Shown here piece by piece: positions 12,498 through 21,699 of a stretch of DNA of 64,000 nucleotides. The stretch comes from Symbiodinium natans (Eukaryota; Sar; Dinophyceae; Suessiales; Symbiodiniaceae): the NCBI GenBank assembly GCA_905221605.1, contig CAJNDS010000735.1, positions 692,001 through 756,000 on the forward strand, written 5' to 3'. Position 1 is the stretch's first letter; every line of letters begins with the position of its first letter. The translations under genes were made by a program, and so were the position numbers. The notes beneath the pieces were generated by a model, which was not told where the DNA came from, searched no databases, and worked only from the letters and a program-made list of their open reading frames with translations.

Positions 12498-12949
12498 TCA
12501 AGACAAAAAGTATGTCAAAGCTTGAGCCCAAAGATCCCGCCGCGCACTTCGTCTGTAGAATTAGTACGGCGGAAACGACAGAACATCTGACATTAAGAAA
12601 GTTGGCGGCGCACGTCGGACAACGATTAGAAGAAAATATCAGCCTTAATAAGCTCAGCGTGTCCCGGGATTTATCACCCTCCTTTGTGAAGGCTTCAAAG
12701 GACAAATCGATTGCAGGGGTTGAACTGGAAGGAACCAGGTTCTAAGCCCTAAACCCTAAACCCTAAACCCTGGGACCACAAAACCGTTGGACCCGTTAAA
12801 CCTTCAGGGTCTCTTCTGAAGGCTCGATCGGTTTTGACGGCTGACAGAGGTGTTTAGGGTTTAGGGTTTCGGGTTTAGGGTTTAGGGTTTTGGGTTTAGG
12901 TTTAGGAATTAGGGTTGTGATGGGTTAGTGATCGCACCTGCGTGCCGCC

Positions 12950-13099
12950 ATGCGGCTTGTGACTTTGGAGTTTTCGGGGTCGGATCTGCTTAAAGCTCGT
13001 TTGCGTACAGTTGGTTTCCCGGTTCCTGTTTCGATTCGATTCCTGACTTTCCTGCTTCATCTCAGCACGCAGGAAGGGGTTCGCAAGCAGGTCCCATGA
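12950..13099 (+). CDS. Small ORF, 49 residues, paralogous to 18662-18889
   Basis: MRLVTLEFSGSDLLKARL... to a stop. The copy at 18662-18889 has a 78-base in-frame segment that this one lacks. Conservation of frame in both copies suggests it is or was coding. I do not recognise the family. Confidence 0.35.
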   Translation: MRLVTLEFSGSDLLKARLRTVGFPVPVSIRFLTFLLHLSTQEGVRKQVP

Positions 13100-13259
13100 G
13101 CCTTTTGTCTTCGAAAACCAGCAAAAGGTTTTGCATTCCGACCATTGGGTTTCTACCAGAACGGAAAAGTTTTTTGCGACCGAACCACATTGGCAAGACG
13201 GAGCAGCCGCGGAGAGAACTCGATCTGTACGCAGGTAATTTGCTCCACCTTGCTAGTTT

Positions 13260-13500
13260 CTAGATGTCTAATAGATGTCATGTCTGTTATTGCTTTTTGG
13301 GGCGTGTTTGCTTAAGGTATGATAGCTCAGGTACAGTGTTTAGTGTCGAGGTCAGGTGTTGCTTGCCGGGGGATGGTTGCTTGAGATATCTTAGCTAAGG
13401 TGTGGTGTTTAGGATAGATGTCATGTCTTGCTTATTCGGGCGTGATTGCGCGAGATATGTTCGCTAAGGTGTAGTTTTTGGGGTTGATTGCTTAAGATAC
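13260..13500 (+). repeat. Tandem repeat of about 90 bp units (copy 1)
   Basis: Units share GCTTAAGATA, TAGCTAAGGT, AGTGTTTAGTGTCGAG and CGGGGGATGGTTGCTTGAGATA. The array is shared with 19940-20390. It holds the empty site (about 13316-13340) matching the element inserted at 20217-20313. Confidence 0.7.
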
Positions 13501-13534
13501 AGCAACACTAAGAGAGGGACCAACAAATCCAGCA

Positions 13535-14060
13535 AACCAAAGATTCTAAGATCTTTTTTGGTACCCCCTCGAGGTTTTTCCTTTTTTTGTGGCATTTCAG
13601 TCCTTGAACTTTGCTTGTTTTGGTGCCTCCCCGACAAATGGCGGCAAAACACTGCAACACCTCGAGGAGGTACCAAAATACCCCAAAGTTCAAAGACTGA
13701 AATGTTGCAAAACCTCGAGGAGGTACCAAAAAGAAACACCAAGAAAACAAAGACTTAGAGACGATTTTCGATCGGGAACTGTGGGTCTTAGAATCTATGT
13801 TTGTACCCCCTCGAGGTTTTGCAGCAAATCAGTCCTTGAACTTTGGTGTTTTCGTACCTCCTCGAGAAATGGCAGCAAAACGCTGTAAAACTTCGAGGAC
13901 GTACCAAAAACTAAAAAACAACAAAGACTTGGAAACTATCTTTGATCGGGTGCTGCGGGTCTCAGAATCTTGGTTTGTTTTGGTTATTTTGGTGCCTCCT
14001 CGAGGTTTTGCAGCATTTCAGTCCTTGAACTTTGGGTTTTTTGGAGTGTTGCGGGGAGGA
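13535..14060. repeat. Tandem and inverted repeats with CCTCGAGG palindromes
   Basis: The block CCTCGAGGTTTTGCAGC followed by AGTCCTTGAACTTTGG occurs several times in both orientations (near 13566, 13665, 13708, 13808, 13995) inside a longer unit that begins AACAAAGACTT (13748, 13920). ORFs here follow the repeat and are not called. Confidence 0.75.
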
Positions 14061-14236
14061 AGGTGAGAAAGAAGTTGACGCAACGATCGGTGGGCGTTCT
14101 AGCTGATTTTGGCCAATCTGCTCCATAGTAGCGCAAATCTGAGCCCGCTTTCGTTGACCTCTGCCCCTCATGTCATACATTGTGCAGAATTCTGGAATAG
14201 TCGCAATGTTCTTGCATCAACCAGTGCCCATATTGT

Positions 14237-14626
14237 ATGCCGCCAGGAAGGTTTTGCAGCAGCAGCAGAACTTGTTGCTCGACAATGTCGGGTCTATTCT
14301 GCCAGCTGGCAACATTTTTCTTGATTGGGCTCTTCGTGCTCATAATCCTCGCTGCTTGGGCCTGGCCAAAGTTCCTGATCGATGATGATCTCGTAGGTGA
14401 TCCTGATCTCGTAATAGGCCTCTGGTCCTGCGCCTTCTTGGGGCAAGTGCTCCTCATGGCTGGGCTGGTCATCCTCATGGAGTGGCTTGTGGGAAAGTCG
14501 AAGCTTGAGAGGCGTCCAGTTCTAGACTCCATCTCGCATTCTTGTGGACCAGGGAACGACTTGGAAATCGAGGAGCAGGACCTTGAGGAGACAGTACCTG
14601 CAGATCGGGTGGAGATTACGCTCTGA
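14237..14626 (+). CDS. Small two-helix membrane protein, copy 1
   Basis: 129 residues from ATG to TGA. Two hydrophobic segments at about residues 22-45 (FLIGLFVLIILAAWAWPKFL) and 64-85 (FLGQVLLMAGLVILMEWLVG) are followed by a charged tail rich in Glu and Asp (EIEEQDLEETVPADRVEITL). A second copy at 20426-20800 keeps this frame, including in-frame length differences in the loop between the helices, which favours real coding. I do not recognise the family. It may be one exon of a longer gene: alternative frames are open on both strands. Confidence 0.5.
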   Translation: MPPGRFCSSSRTCCSTMSGLFCQLATFFLIGLFVLIILAAWAWPKFLIDDDLVGDPDLVIGLWSCAFLGQVLLMAGLVILMEWLVGKSKLERRPVLDSISHSCGPGNDLEIEEQDLEETVPADRVEITL

Positions 14627-14802
14627 GGCATCCCACAAGTCCTCGACCTAGGCTCGCCCCACGCGCTTGCTGCAAGATGCCCCTTGCAAGATCTTGCAAG
14701 TGGTGCTGCGTTCTGGGCACTTCTTATAGTTTTTGTCACTGTTGCTGTTTACAGAAAGTTCGCCCTGCTTGCTGGGCACTTGCCCTTCATCTATTTGGCT
14801 GC

Positions 14803-14930
14803 TTCACCGTCGCGCTGCGGATGATCAACCAAGATGGGCCATTAGACCCCATAACCCCTCGACAAGGCCCTTTATAGGGTTGATTATGGGGAGTATAAGG
14901 CCGAATAGCCCATCCTGGAATGTCTCCCTG
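14803..14930 (+). mobile_element. Inverted-repeat insertion present in copy 1 only
   Basis: Compared with 20970-21000, copy 1 carries about 128 extra bases between GGCTGC and CTTCCGCGAG. The insert contains GATGGGCCATTAGACCCCATAA and, inverted, TTATGGGGAGTATAAGGCC...GCCCATC. That is the shape of a non-autonomous inverted-repeat element. Deletion in the other copy is the alternative. Confidence 0.55.
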
Positions 14931-15117
14931 CTGCTTCCGCGAGTGTCTTTTGCAGATCAGGCCTGGTTTAAGACCCGGCCGGAAGTCATAAGATCTATGA
15001 TGCCAGTGATGCCTTGAAGTCAAAGACTAGCAAGGCATAGTATACTGCATCTGCACGAGCAGATGCACAAGGACGTGCCGGGGAACCCTGGCTCAAGCCA
15101 TGACGGCCGGCGCAGGG

Positions 15118-15213
15118 TATAGGGTTTAGGGTTTAGGGTTTAGGGTTTAAGGTTTCGGGTTTAGGGTTTAGGGTTCAGGGTTTAGGGTTTAAGGTTTCGG
15201 GTTTAGGGTTTAG
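15118..15213 (+). repeat. TTTAGGG array with variants
   Basis: About 13 units with TTTAAGG and TTTCGGG variants. Confidence 0.95.
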
Positions 15214-15558
15214 GCTTGTGCATTAGCGCTTGTCGAGAGTTGGTTGGGTGGGGGAGGGGGCCGTATTCACTTATCATTGGGTTAGGTGCCGTAGGCTGCT
15301 CAGGCATGGGAGCATAGGGGTCAACAACCAGCCTTGTACGAGAATATGCAAGAATCGACGGCCCTGAAAAACTTACTCTCTCTGCCGGCGAACCTTCAGT
15401 TTTTTTACTGAAGCCCAAACCCATAAGCCTAAGAAGACCTCGCTGGCTAAGGATGTGGGTTTCAATATTATTGTTGGCCTTTCATACTTAGGAAGCTTCC
15501 GAGTTCACAACTCTCACCAGGGGAGTTAGGGTTTAGGGTTGTCGGCTACGTACTCAAG

Positions 15559-15660
15559 AGGGGGTTTACGAAAATAGGGGGCCCCTAATAGAGATCACAA
15601 ATAGTAGGATTCTCTTATAATAAGGGCTCCGATAAGGTACCCCTATTTTCGTAAACCCCC
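15559..15660. mobile_element. Family E element with perfect terminal inverted repeats
   Basis: Termini GGGGGTTTACGAAAATAGGG and its exact complement close a 102-bp element whose interior has the E-family words AGTAGGATTC and GATAAGGTACCCC. Similar elements: 23645-23755, 34003-34098, 44541-44640, 51443-51548, 55010-55206, 57600-57714, 58978-59075. Confidence 0.8.
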
Positions 15661-15777
15661 AATACGAACGAGTACTTCGGGCAGTTTATGTACGAATTCC
15701 AAAAGGAGCAGTAGGGGGGTTCCTATTTAGGCTCCCGTATGACCCAGACACAAACGACAGCGCCAGCATTTCGTGGG

Positions 15778-15910
15778 GTTTAGGGTTTAGGGTTTCGGGT
15801 TTCGGGTTTAGGGTCTAGGGTTTAGGGTTTAGGTTTAGGGTTTAAGGTTTGGGGTTCAGGGTTTAGGGTTTAGGGTTTAGGGTTATGGGTTTAGGGCTAA
15901 ACCCGAAACC
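15778..15910 (+). repeat. TTTAGGG array with variants
   Basis: About 17 units with TTTCGGG, TCTAGGG and TTATGGG variants, ending in a short inverted CTAAACCC. Confidence 0.9.
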
Positions 15911-15944
15911 TCTCACATAATCTAGGGCTTTGAATAATTACTAA

Positions 15945-16030
15945 CAGTATTCCCTCATGGCCCCTATGTAATTTTACTATAAGACCCCCCAAAACCCTAT
16001 TCTTATTATTCCGGCCCCTATAGTCTCAGC
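15945..16030 (+). mobile_element. Repeated element, family I
   Basis: The block CCCCTATGTAATTTTACTATAAGACCCCCCAAA-like recurs at about 38708-38750 (CCCCTATGTAAATATACTA), 52218-52300 and 34466-34500 in diverged form. Boundaries uncertain. Confidence 0.4.
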
Positions 16031-16235
16031 CTGCACATGCGTTGAGACATCTGCAATGTTTTGTGCTGAGGGAATCATGAGCCTCAGACGTCGAGCAGAC
16101 CAGGGTCCTTGCCACATACAGTATGTCAGCCTCTTCACCTCCTTACACTTAGAATTGTCGATTCGTCGTGGGGCCAACTTCTCTGCCATAAACCCTAAAC
16201 CCTGAACCCTAAACCCTAAGCCCTAAACCGCCGCC

Positions 16236-18227
16236 ATGGCGCCCTCCAGCCCCAGCAACGCGGCAAGCTTGAGCGCGGCAAGCTTGAGCGCGGAGTCCCA
16301 GGAAGCCACCGCCGAGCAGAGAAAGGAGCTGCGGATTCTTGGTAGCCTAGGGTTCAGGGTTTTGGTTTGGGTTTTAGGGTTTAGGGTTTAGGGTGTGGGG
16401 CTCAAAATAGCCCAGCAGTACGCTTTTCCATATTTTTGCTTCAAGGTTCCCTTATACAGTAACCAACCCAGAAAAGGGCGCCCTTATTTAATGTAGTGAC
16501 TGGGCTACCAAGGATGGCTGACTATGTCGCAAAGATGCAGATCGCCAGCCCTGAGGTGTTGCGTGTGACCCCTGCACACATGGCCCTGTGCAGGTTCGGA
16601 AAGGCCTTCCGCGATACTGAGGAGAAACTGTTTCACAAGAGCAAGAGAAGCCAAGAGATCGAGAGGTTTTGGTCTCATTCATGGCATGGCAACTCGTGGG
16701 CGAAGGTGCTCACACTCTTCGTGCTCTACAATGGTTTGCCCGCTGCTGTGCTCGGGACGTTGGCTGCCGCCGTGATGATGGTGTTGTTTAGCTTGGAGGT
16801 CTTGCCTGGCTTCAACAGGACACCGGGAATTCCTGACGCTGAATCCTCTGTCTGGAGTCTTTGTGCTGGCCTGCTCGTTTACGCAATCGTTCTTGTCCAG
16901 TGGCGTCCACAACAGCGAGTGTTCTTCGATCGAGTTTGCATCAGCGAGGACGACCCCGATCTCAAGGCAAAAGCTATTCGAAGCCTTGCTGGGATGCTGA
17001 AGAATTCGAAGCAGATGTTGGTTCTTTGGGACCAGAGCTGGAGCACCCGGCTCCTAGGACCCACAGAAGGGCCCTTATTCCGCTTTTTTGAGGGTTTAGG
17101 TTCCCCCCAAATAGGGCACCCTTTTTATTCCTAGGTTGCTCCTGGGCCTAGGCTCTGGTGCTTGTTTGAGTTGGCGGCATTTTTGAAATGCAAGAAGGCC
17201 AAAAGCGAACAAGTGCTGATCGTGAGACCCACCTTGGTTGGCCCGTGCTCAATCACCGTGTTCACAACTGTTTCCGCGGGCATGTTGGGCGTGCTTACGT
17301 TTCCGGTGCTTGCTTCTCCTGATGCTCGTTTTTGGGCAGCCGCGACACTGCTGCCATTGGCGGGTTTTGTGGCGTGTTTTTCAGCAGCGTTTGTTGTGGC
17401 GTTTGTCTATCTTCGACGGTATTTTCACTCGGTCCATACCTTCGTGGAGAAGCTCCGATCCGGCAACTTTGACGAGGTCGCCTGCTCGTGCTGCCAGCAG
17501 AACCATGTGAACAAGCGGGGTCAGCAAATTGTGTGCGACAGGGAGGTGGTGAAGCGATGCGTGGTAGCTTGGTTTGGCAGCGTCGCAGCATTTGAGGACA
17601 TCATCAATGAGGAGGTGGCTATGGCGGTCTTCAGGTAGTTGGGAGTATAAGGGAACCTTAGGTTATGTACCTCCCTTGAAGCCCCCTCCCTTAAGAACCC
17701 TATAAGGTGGTCGATGTGGTTGCGCGGGAGTTGCGAGAAGGTGTCTTCACCAGGAGCTGGGCCTTGCAAGTCGGCGCGCCGTTGCTGTGGGGCCTTATGG
17801 CTCTCGGTGGGGTTTAGGGTTTACGGTTTAGGGTTTAAGGTTTAGGGTTTAGGGTTGAGGGTTTTCCCTTAATGGGTTCAGGAGGAGCGGGGGATTTTTT
17901 TTGGAGGGTCTTAAGGGCCAGCCTAGGACATCGCCGCGATTTTTTTTCGATACAGCTTTTGGGGCATCGGCTTCGATCTCGCGGCCACGGGCATCATCGT
18001 GTGGCTGCTCGTCGTACCCCTCGTGCTCGAGGTGACAACCTTCTTGATTCGAAGCTTGTCAGTTAACTTAGGGGTTCTTGGGATTTTGGGTACTGTAATT
18101 CCTCAGAAGCAGCTAAAATTACAATCTTCGCTGTGGTTCCAAGTTCAGTATAGTTAGGACAATAAGAATGTCAAAGTTTGAGCCCAAAGATCCCAGTATC
18201 CATATCTATGCCATGTTCCGGGAATGA
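16236..18227 (+). CDS. TIR-like (SHSW) multipass membrane protein
   Basis: Exons: 16236-16340 (ATG after GCCGCC; MAPSSPSNAASL...ELRIL), 16514-17049, 17152 to 17633/17634, 17696 to about 17805, 17927-18066, and about 18158-18227. Exon 2 has ERFWSHSWHGNSWAKV, a predicted helix pair and FFDRVCISEDD; exons 2/3 join to MLVLWDQSWSTRLWCLFELA. This is the layout of a TIR-like domain in a membrane protein family I know from dinoflagellates: S-H-S-W, an acidic loop and W-C-x-x-E. Further helices follow at 17228-17420 and 17960-18050 (TGIIVWLLVVPLVLEV). The 17050-17151 intron is GC-AG in perfect phase; the others close only with a one-base shift at the G next to AG. A 40-base insertion in the last exon gives a stop at 18225-18227, earlier than in the paralogous exon at 12502-12745. 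Role unknown; NAD cleavage or signalling would be inference. Confidence 0.75.
16341..16513 (+). mobile_element. Family D introner split by telomeric repeats
   Basis: Left end CTTGGTAGCC is followed at once by TTTAGGG-type repeats, then the D body resumes AATAGCCCAGCAGTACGC...CCTTATACAGTAACCAACCC and closes with the inverted end TGGGCTACCAAGG at 16513. It lies directly before the codon ATG GCT GAC of the TIR-like gene. Either it is the first coding intron or the protein starts at 16514. Confidence 0.7.
17050..17151 (+). mobile_element. Family X introner forming a GC-AG intron, TSD GGCTC
   Basis: Element CTAGGACCCA...TGGGCCTA with inverted ends is flanked by GGCTC (17049-17053 and 17151-17155). 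Splicing at GCTCC...CCTAG joins ACC CG to G CTC TGG, giving STRLWCLFEL in frame. Other X copies: 20217-20313, 34515-34625, 37285-37375, 44362-44441, 46793-46922, 48602-48695, 53055-53143, 60290-60400. Confidence 0.85.
17806..17926 (+). mobile_element. Family A introner with nested telomeric repeats (copy 2)
   Basis: Starts GGTGGGG, continues with variant TTTAGGG units, then TTTTCCCTTAATGGGTTCAGG and the right end GGCCAGCCTAG. Paralogue of 12131-12259. Confidence 0.7.
18067..18153 (+). mobile_element. Family B introner (copy 2)
   Basis: CTTAGGGGTTCTTGGGA...GGTTCCAAGTTCAGTATAG. Paralogue of 12400-12497 with about ten bases fewer. Confidence 0.7.
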
Positions 18228-18422
18228 TCCATGTACTTCGTCTGTACAACTTAGCACGACGGAAACGACAGAACATCCGACATTAAGAAAATTGGCGGCG
18301 CACTTCGGGCGGCGATTAGAAGAAAACATACGCCTTAATGAGCTTAGCGTGTCCCGGGAGTATCACCGTCCTTTGTAAAGGCTTCAAAGGACAAATCGAT
18401 TGCGAGGGTTGAACCGGAAGGA

Positions 18423-18474
18423 ACCTAAACCCTAAACCCTAAACCCTAAACCCTAAACCCTAAACCCTAAACTG
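18423..18474 (-). repeat. CCCTAAA array
   Basis: About seven perfect units following the truncated last exon of the TIR-like gene. Confidence 0.95.
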
Positions 18475-18506
18475 TTGAACCTTCAGGGTCTCTTCTGAGG
18501 GCTCGG

Positions 18507-18612
18507 TCGGTTCTAGGTAGGCCCTTGGGATATTTCATATTTTCCCTTATTGGGTGGAATAGGATCATATTTAGGAAGAATTTTCGGAGGGTTTAAGGGG
18601 TCATCCTAGGGT
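18507..18612 (+). mobile_element. Family A element
   Basis: GGTAGGCCCTTGGGATATTTC...TTCCCTTATTGGGTGGAATAGG...TCATCCTAG, a clean A-family copy without a telomeric insert. No coding exon is recognised on either side. Confidence 0.65.
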
Positions 18613-18661
18613 CTTGAGGGCTGAAAGAGGTGTGGGTTGGTGATCGCACTTGCTTGCCGCC

Positions 18662-18889
18662 ATGCGGCTTGTGATTTTGGAGCTTTCGGGATCGGATCTG
18701 CTTAAAGCGTTTCAGGGTGCGGTTCGTGTCGGTCTGCAGTGCGGTTCGATTCGGTTTGTTTGTCTAGATTTGCGGTTCTTTGCGGCTCGTTTCCGTACAG
18801 CTGGTTTCCCGGTTCCTGCTTCGATTCGATTCCTGACTTTCCTGCTTCATCTCAGCACGCAGGAAGGGGTTCGCAAGCAGGTCGCATGA
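18662..18889 (+). CDS. Small ORF, 75 residues, paralogous to 12950-13099
   Basis: MRLVILELSGSDLLKAFQ...HLSTQEGVRKQVA. Same start and end as the 49-residue copy, with an in-frame 26-residue segment in the middle. Function not recognised. Confidence 0.4.
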   Translation: MRLVILELSGSDLLKAFQGAVRVGLQCGSIRFVCLDLRFFAARFRTAGFPVPASIRFLTFLLHLSTQEGVRKQVA

Positions 18890-19002
18890 CCTTTTTTCTT
18901 CGAAAACCAGCAAAAGGTTTTGCGAAATGGGTTTCTACCAGGACGCAAAGTTTTTGCGGCCGAACCACATCAGCGGACAGAGCGGCGACGGAGAAAAATC
19001 GA

Positions 19003-19250
19003 TAAATAAATATAAATATAAATATAAATATAAATATAAATATAAATATAAATATAAATATAAATATAAATATAAATATAAATATAAATATAAATATAAA
19101 TAAATATATATATATATATATATACATATGTTTATGTATTTATTTATTTATTTATATATATTTATGTTTATATTTACATTTATATTGATATTGATATTGA
19201 TTTCTATTTATATGTATATATGTATATATATATACATATTTATATGCACA
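19003..19250 (+). repeat. (AATATA/TAAATA)n array and AT-rich flank
   Basis: Sixteen or so six-base TATAAA-type units to 19103, then (TA)n and degenerate TTTATATT words. Open frames of alternating Ile/Phe/Tyr here are artefacts of the repeat. Confidence 0.95.
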
Positions 19251-19939
19251 TTTGCATGTATAGATACATACTTCAATTTTTGTTTTGTTTTGCATTTAGC
19301 GACAACGGAAAATCCCGAAATGGTAGTACGAATTATGTATCACGCAGGGTAGCGTGGCTAGGCTTGAGTTGAGTCTCTGCTTTAGCAGGCGGACTGGGCA
19401 AGACCCATGTCGTAACCAATTATTTGGTTGCTTCATAGATTGACTTGGGCCTATAGGGTTAAGGTTGACAGGTTTAGGGTTTAAGATCTAGGCATTTTAA
19501 ACCGAAGCCGGCAATTAAACCTACACTCTAACCTTTAAACCCTATAGAGTTCAGGTTTTAGGGTTCAGGGTTTAGGAATTAGGCCATAGAGTTTAAACCT
19601 TAAGGGTGTAAGGTTCGAGCATTTAAACCTCAACCCTGAACCGTTTCGGGTCAGAACCCTCAAGAACTCTAGGGCTCAAAGAAGTTCAAAGGTTTTAACC
19701 CTAAAGGGCGCTGAAGGTATACATGCCCAGACCTTCGGTTTTTTAACCATGAGACCCTATAGGGTTTAAAGTGTTTGGGTTTAAGGTTTGGGCATCACCT
19801 ATACCATGAGGCTTGAATACCTAAACCTTACATCCCACAAATTTACGTCTATTTTTGCAGGGCTTGCGCCCCGGGGACGCAAGAACAGTGTAAGCCAACG
19901 TCCCTTCGCTACTTCCTGGGATTCAAAATGCAAACAAAC

Positions 19940-20390
19940 TACATCGCTAATAGAATTCAGGTTTTGCTTTTCGGGGGATGATTGCTCGAGATACTTTAGC
20001 TATGGTATAGTATAGTTTTCAGGATAGATGTTTTGTATTGCTTATTGGGGCGTGATGGCTTACGATACGTTGGCTAAGGTACAGTGTTTAGTGCAGAGTT
20101 CAGGTTTTGTTTATTGGGGGATGATTTGAGACATCTTAGCTGAGGTATAGTTTTTAGAATAGATGTCATGTTTGTTTTTGCTTTTGGGGGCGTGTTGGCT
20201 TCAGATATGCTAGCTACCTAGCCCATTTTTCCTTTGTTAAGGTTGGGGTTCCCTTATAATCCCCTTAAAACCAAAAAGGGTGCCCTTTTTTATTCCTTGG
20301 TTACTCCCGGGTCTAGCTAAGGTACAGTGTTTAGTGTCGAGTTCAGGTGTTGCTCATCGGGGGATGGTTGCTTGAGATAGGGTTTAGGGT
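19940..20390 (+). repeat. Tandem repeat of about 90 bp units (copy 2)
   Basis: Same units as 13260-13500, with an X-family element inserted at 20217-20313. Confidence 0.7.
20217..20313 (+). mobile_element. Family X element inserted in a non-coding tandem repeat, TSD TAGCTA
   Basis: Starts CCTAGCCCATTTTTCC and ends TTACTCCCGGGTC, with TAGCTA at 20211-20216 and 20314-20319. The paralogous repeat at about 13316-13340 reads straight through without it. Confidence 0.85.
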
Positions 20391-20425
20391 TGAGGGTTTA
20401 GGGTTTAGGTGTCCATCTGGTTTGT

Positions 20426-20800
20426 ATGCCGCCAGGAAGGTTTTGCAGCAGCAGCAGAACTTGTTGCTCGACATTGTCAGGTCTATTCTGCCAGTTGGCA
20501 ACATTCTTCTTGATTGGGCTCTTCGTGCTCTTAATCCTCGCTGCTTGGAGCTGGCCAAAGTTCTTGATTACTGTGCATGATCTCAAATACTCCCTCTGGT
20601 CCGGCGCCTTCTTGGGGCAAGTGCTCCTCATGGCTGGGCTGGTCATCCTCATGGAGTGGCTTGTGGGGAAGCCGAAGCTTGAGAGGAGTCCAGTTCCAGA
20701 CTCCATCTCGCATTCTTGTGGACCAGGGAACAACTTGGAGGTCGAGGAGCAGGACCTTGAGGAGACAGTACCTGCAGATCGAGTGGAGATTACGCTCTGA
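20426..20800 (+). CDS. Small two-helix membrane protein, copy 2
   Basis: 124 residues, MPPGRFCSSSRTCC to DRVEITL, close to the product of 14237-14626. The loop between the helices differs (FLITVHDLKYSLWSGAF), the helices and acidic tail are kept, and most base changes in the helices are conservative. Flanking sequence to about 21045 is duplicated too. Confidence 0.5.
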   Translation: MPPGRFCSSSRTCCSTLSGLFCQLATFFLIGLFVLLILAAWSWPKFLITVHDLKYSLWSGAFLGQVLLMAGLVILMEWLVGKPKLERSPVPDSISHSCGPGNNLEVEEQDLEETVPADRVEITL

Positions 20801-21117
20801 GGCATCCCACAAGTCCTCGACCCAGGCTCGCCCCACGCGCTTGCTGCAAGATGCAGCTTGCAAGATCTTGCAAGTGGTGCTGCATTCTGGGCGCTTCTGA
20901 TAGTTTTTGTCACTGTTGCTGTTTACAGAAAGTTTGCCCTGCTTGCTGGGCACTTGCCCTTCATCTATCTGGCTGCTGCTGCTTCCGCGAGTTTTTTTTG
21001 CGGATCAGGCCTGTGATGCCTTGAAGTCAAAGAATCCCAAAAGGCACATTAGGGTGTTCCTATTTAGGCTCCCGTATGACCCAGACAGAAACGACCGCGC
21101 CAGCATTTCGTGGCGTT

Positions 21118-21186
21118 TAGGGTTTAGGGTTTAGGGTTTAGGGTTTAGGGTTTAGGGTTTAGGGTTTAGGGTTTAGGGTTTAGGGA
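21118..21186 (+). repeat. TTTAGGG array
   Basis: About ten perfect units. Confidence 0.97.
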
Positions 21187-21469
21187 AGAACCAAGCAGAT
21201 CCTCACGGATTCAACAAAGCCACTAGCGGGCGGAGACCTGCAAACTGTTCATGCCTTTAACCCTGCATTATCCCTCTCTGCGTCTGAGCTCTTGAAGCCC
21301 AAACTCCTCGTCCTGAACCCTGCGCCTAAGCTCTTAAGTATTCCCCCACCCCCAGCCCGAAATCCTAGGCCAGATAACTACCAGGACATTCTGCCCTTGC
21401 AGCCCAGCGTGATCTGCAGCTTGCTTCATGCAGCTCCGCGAAAGCAGCCGGTCCGGCTGACTTACTTAC

Positions 21470-21585
21470 TATACTTTGTGGTACTTTACTGTAACTTTAG
21501 ATCCTTACCTTTTTTGGGTTTATGGGGTTTCTTAGTAAGGCAGCTAAAAGTTTAATTTATAGCTACCCTCCTGAGTGCAGCCAAG
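21470..21585 (+). mobile_element. Family C introner, TSD TATACT
   Basis: TTTGTGGTACTTTACTGTAAC...CTACCCTCCTGAGTGCAGCCAAG flanked by TATACT (21470-21475, 21586-21591). Nearly the same 105-110 bp element is at 43947-44057 and 61121-61232. Confidence 0.8.
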
Positions 21586-21699
21586 TATACTCAGGCCCTT
21601 ACATGGGTTGTTTCTTAAGTTAGGGTCACTTTTCGGGTTCCCATGACAAGGCGGCACCCTGGAAAAAGGGATCCCAAAAAGGGACCTTAATTTAGAGAA

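Larger units (their letters stand above)
12024..12745 (+). pseudogene. Partial copy of the TIR-like membrane protein gene (3' exons only)
   Basis: Paralogous to 17697-18420. Exon about 12024-12130 encodes PYKVVDVVARELRQG; exon 12260-12399 encodes a hydrophobic helix with TGIIVWVLVVPLVLEL; exon about 12502-12745 encodes MSKLEPKDP... to a stop. It lacks the SHSW domain exons, so it is a 5'-truncated duplicate, or the 3' end of a gene whose start I cannot see. Upstream, 11923-12023 is open in the same frame but does not match the other copy. Introns are an A-type element interrupted by TTTAGGG repeats (12131-12259) and a B-type element (12400-12497). Unlike the complete copy it has no intron between TTCA and ACCCTATAAGG. 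The last exon is intact here. Confidence 0.6.

Noticed and set aside
13464-13888. Several small proteins in 13.5-13.9 kb
   Set aside because: The same words appear in all frames because of the CCTCGAGG inverted tandem repeat.
18852-19352. Ile/Phe-rich membrane proteins
   Set aside because: Frames are generated by TAAATA and TA microsatellite on both strands.
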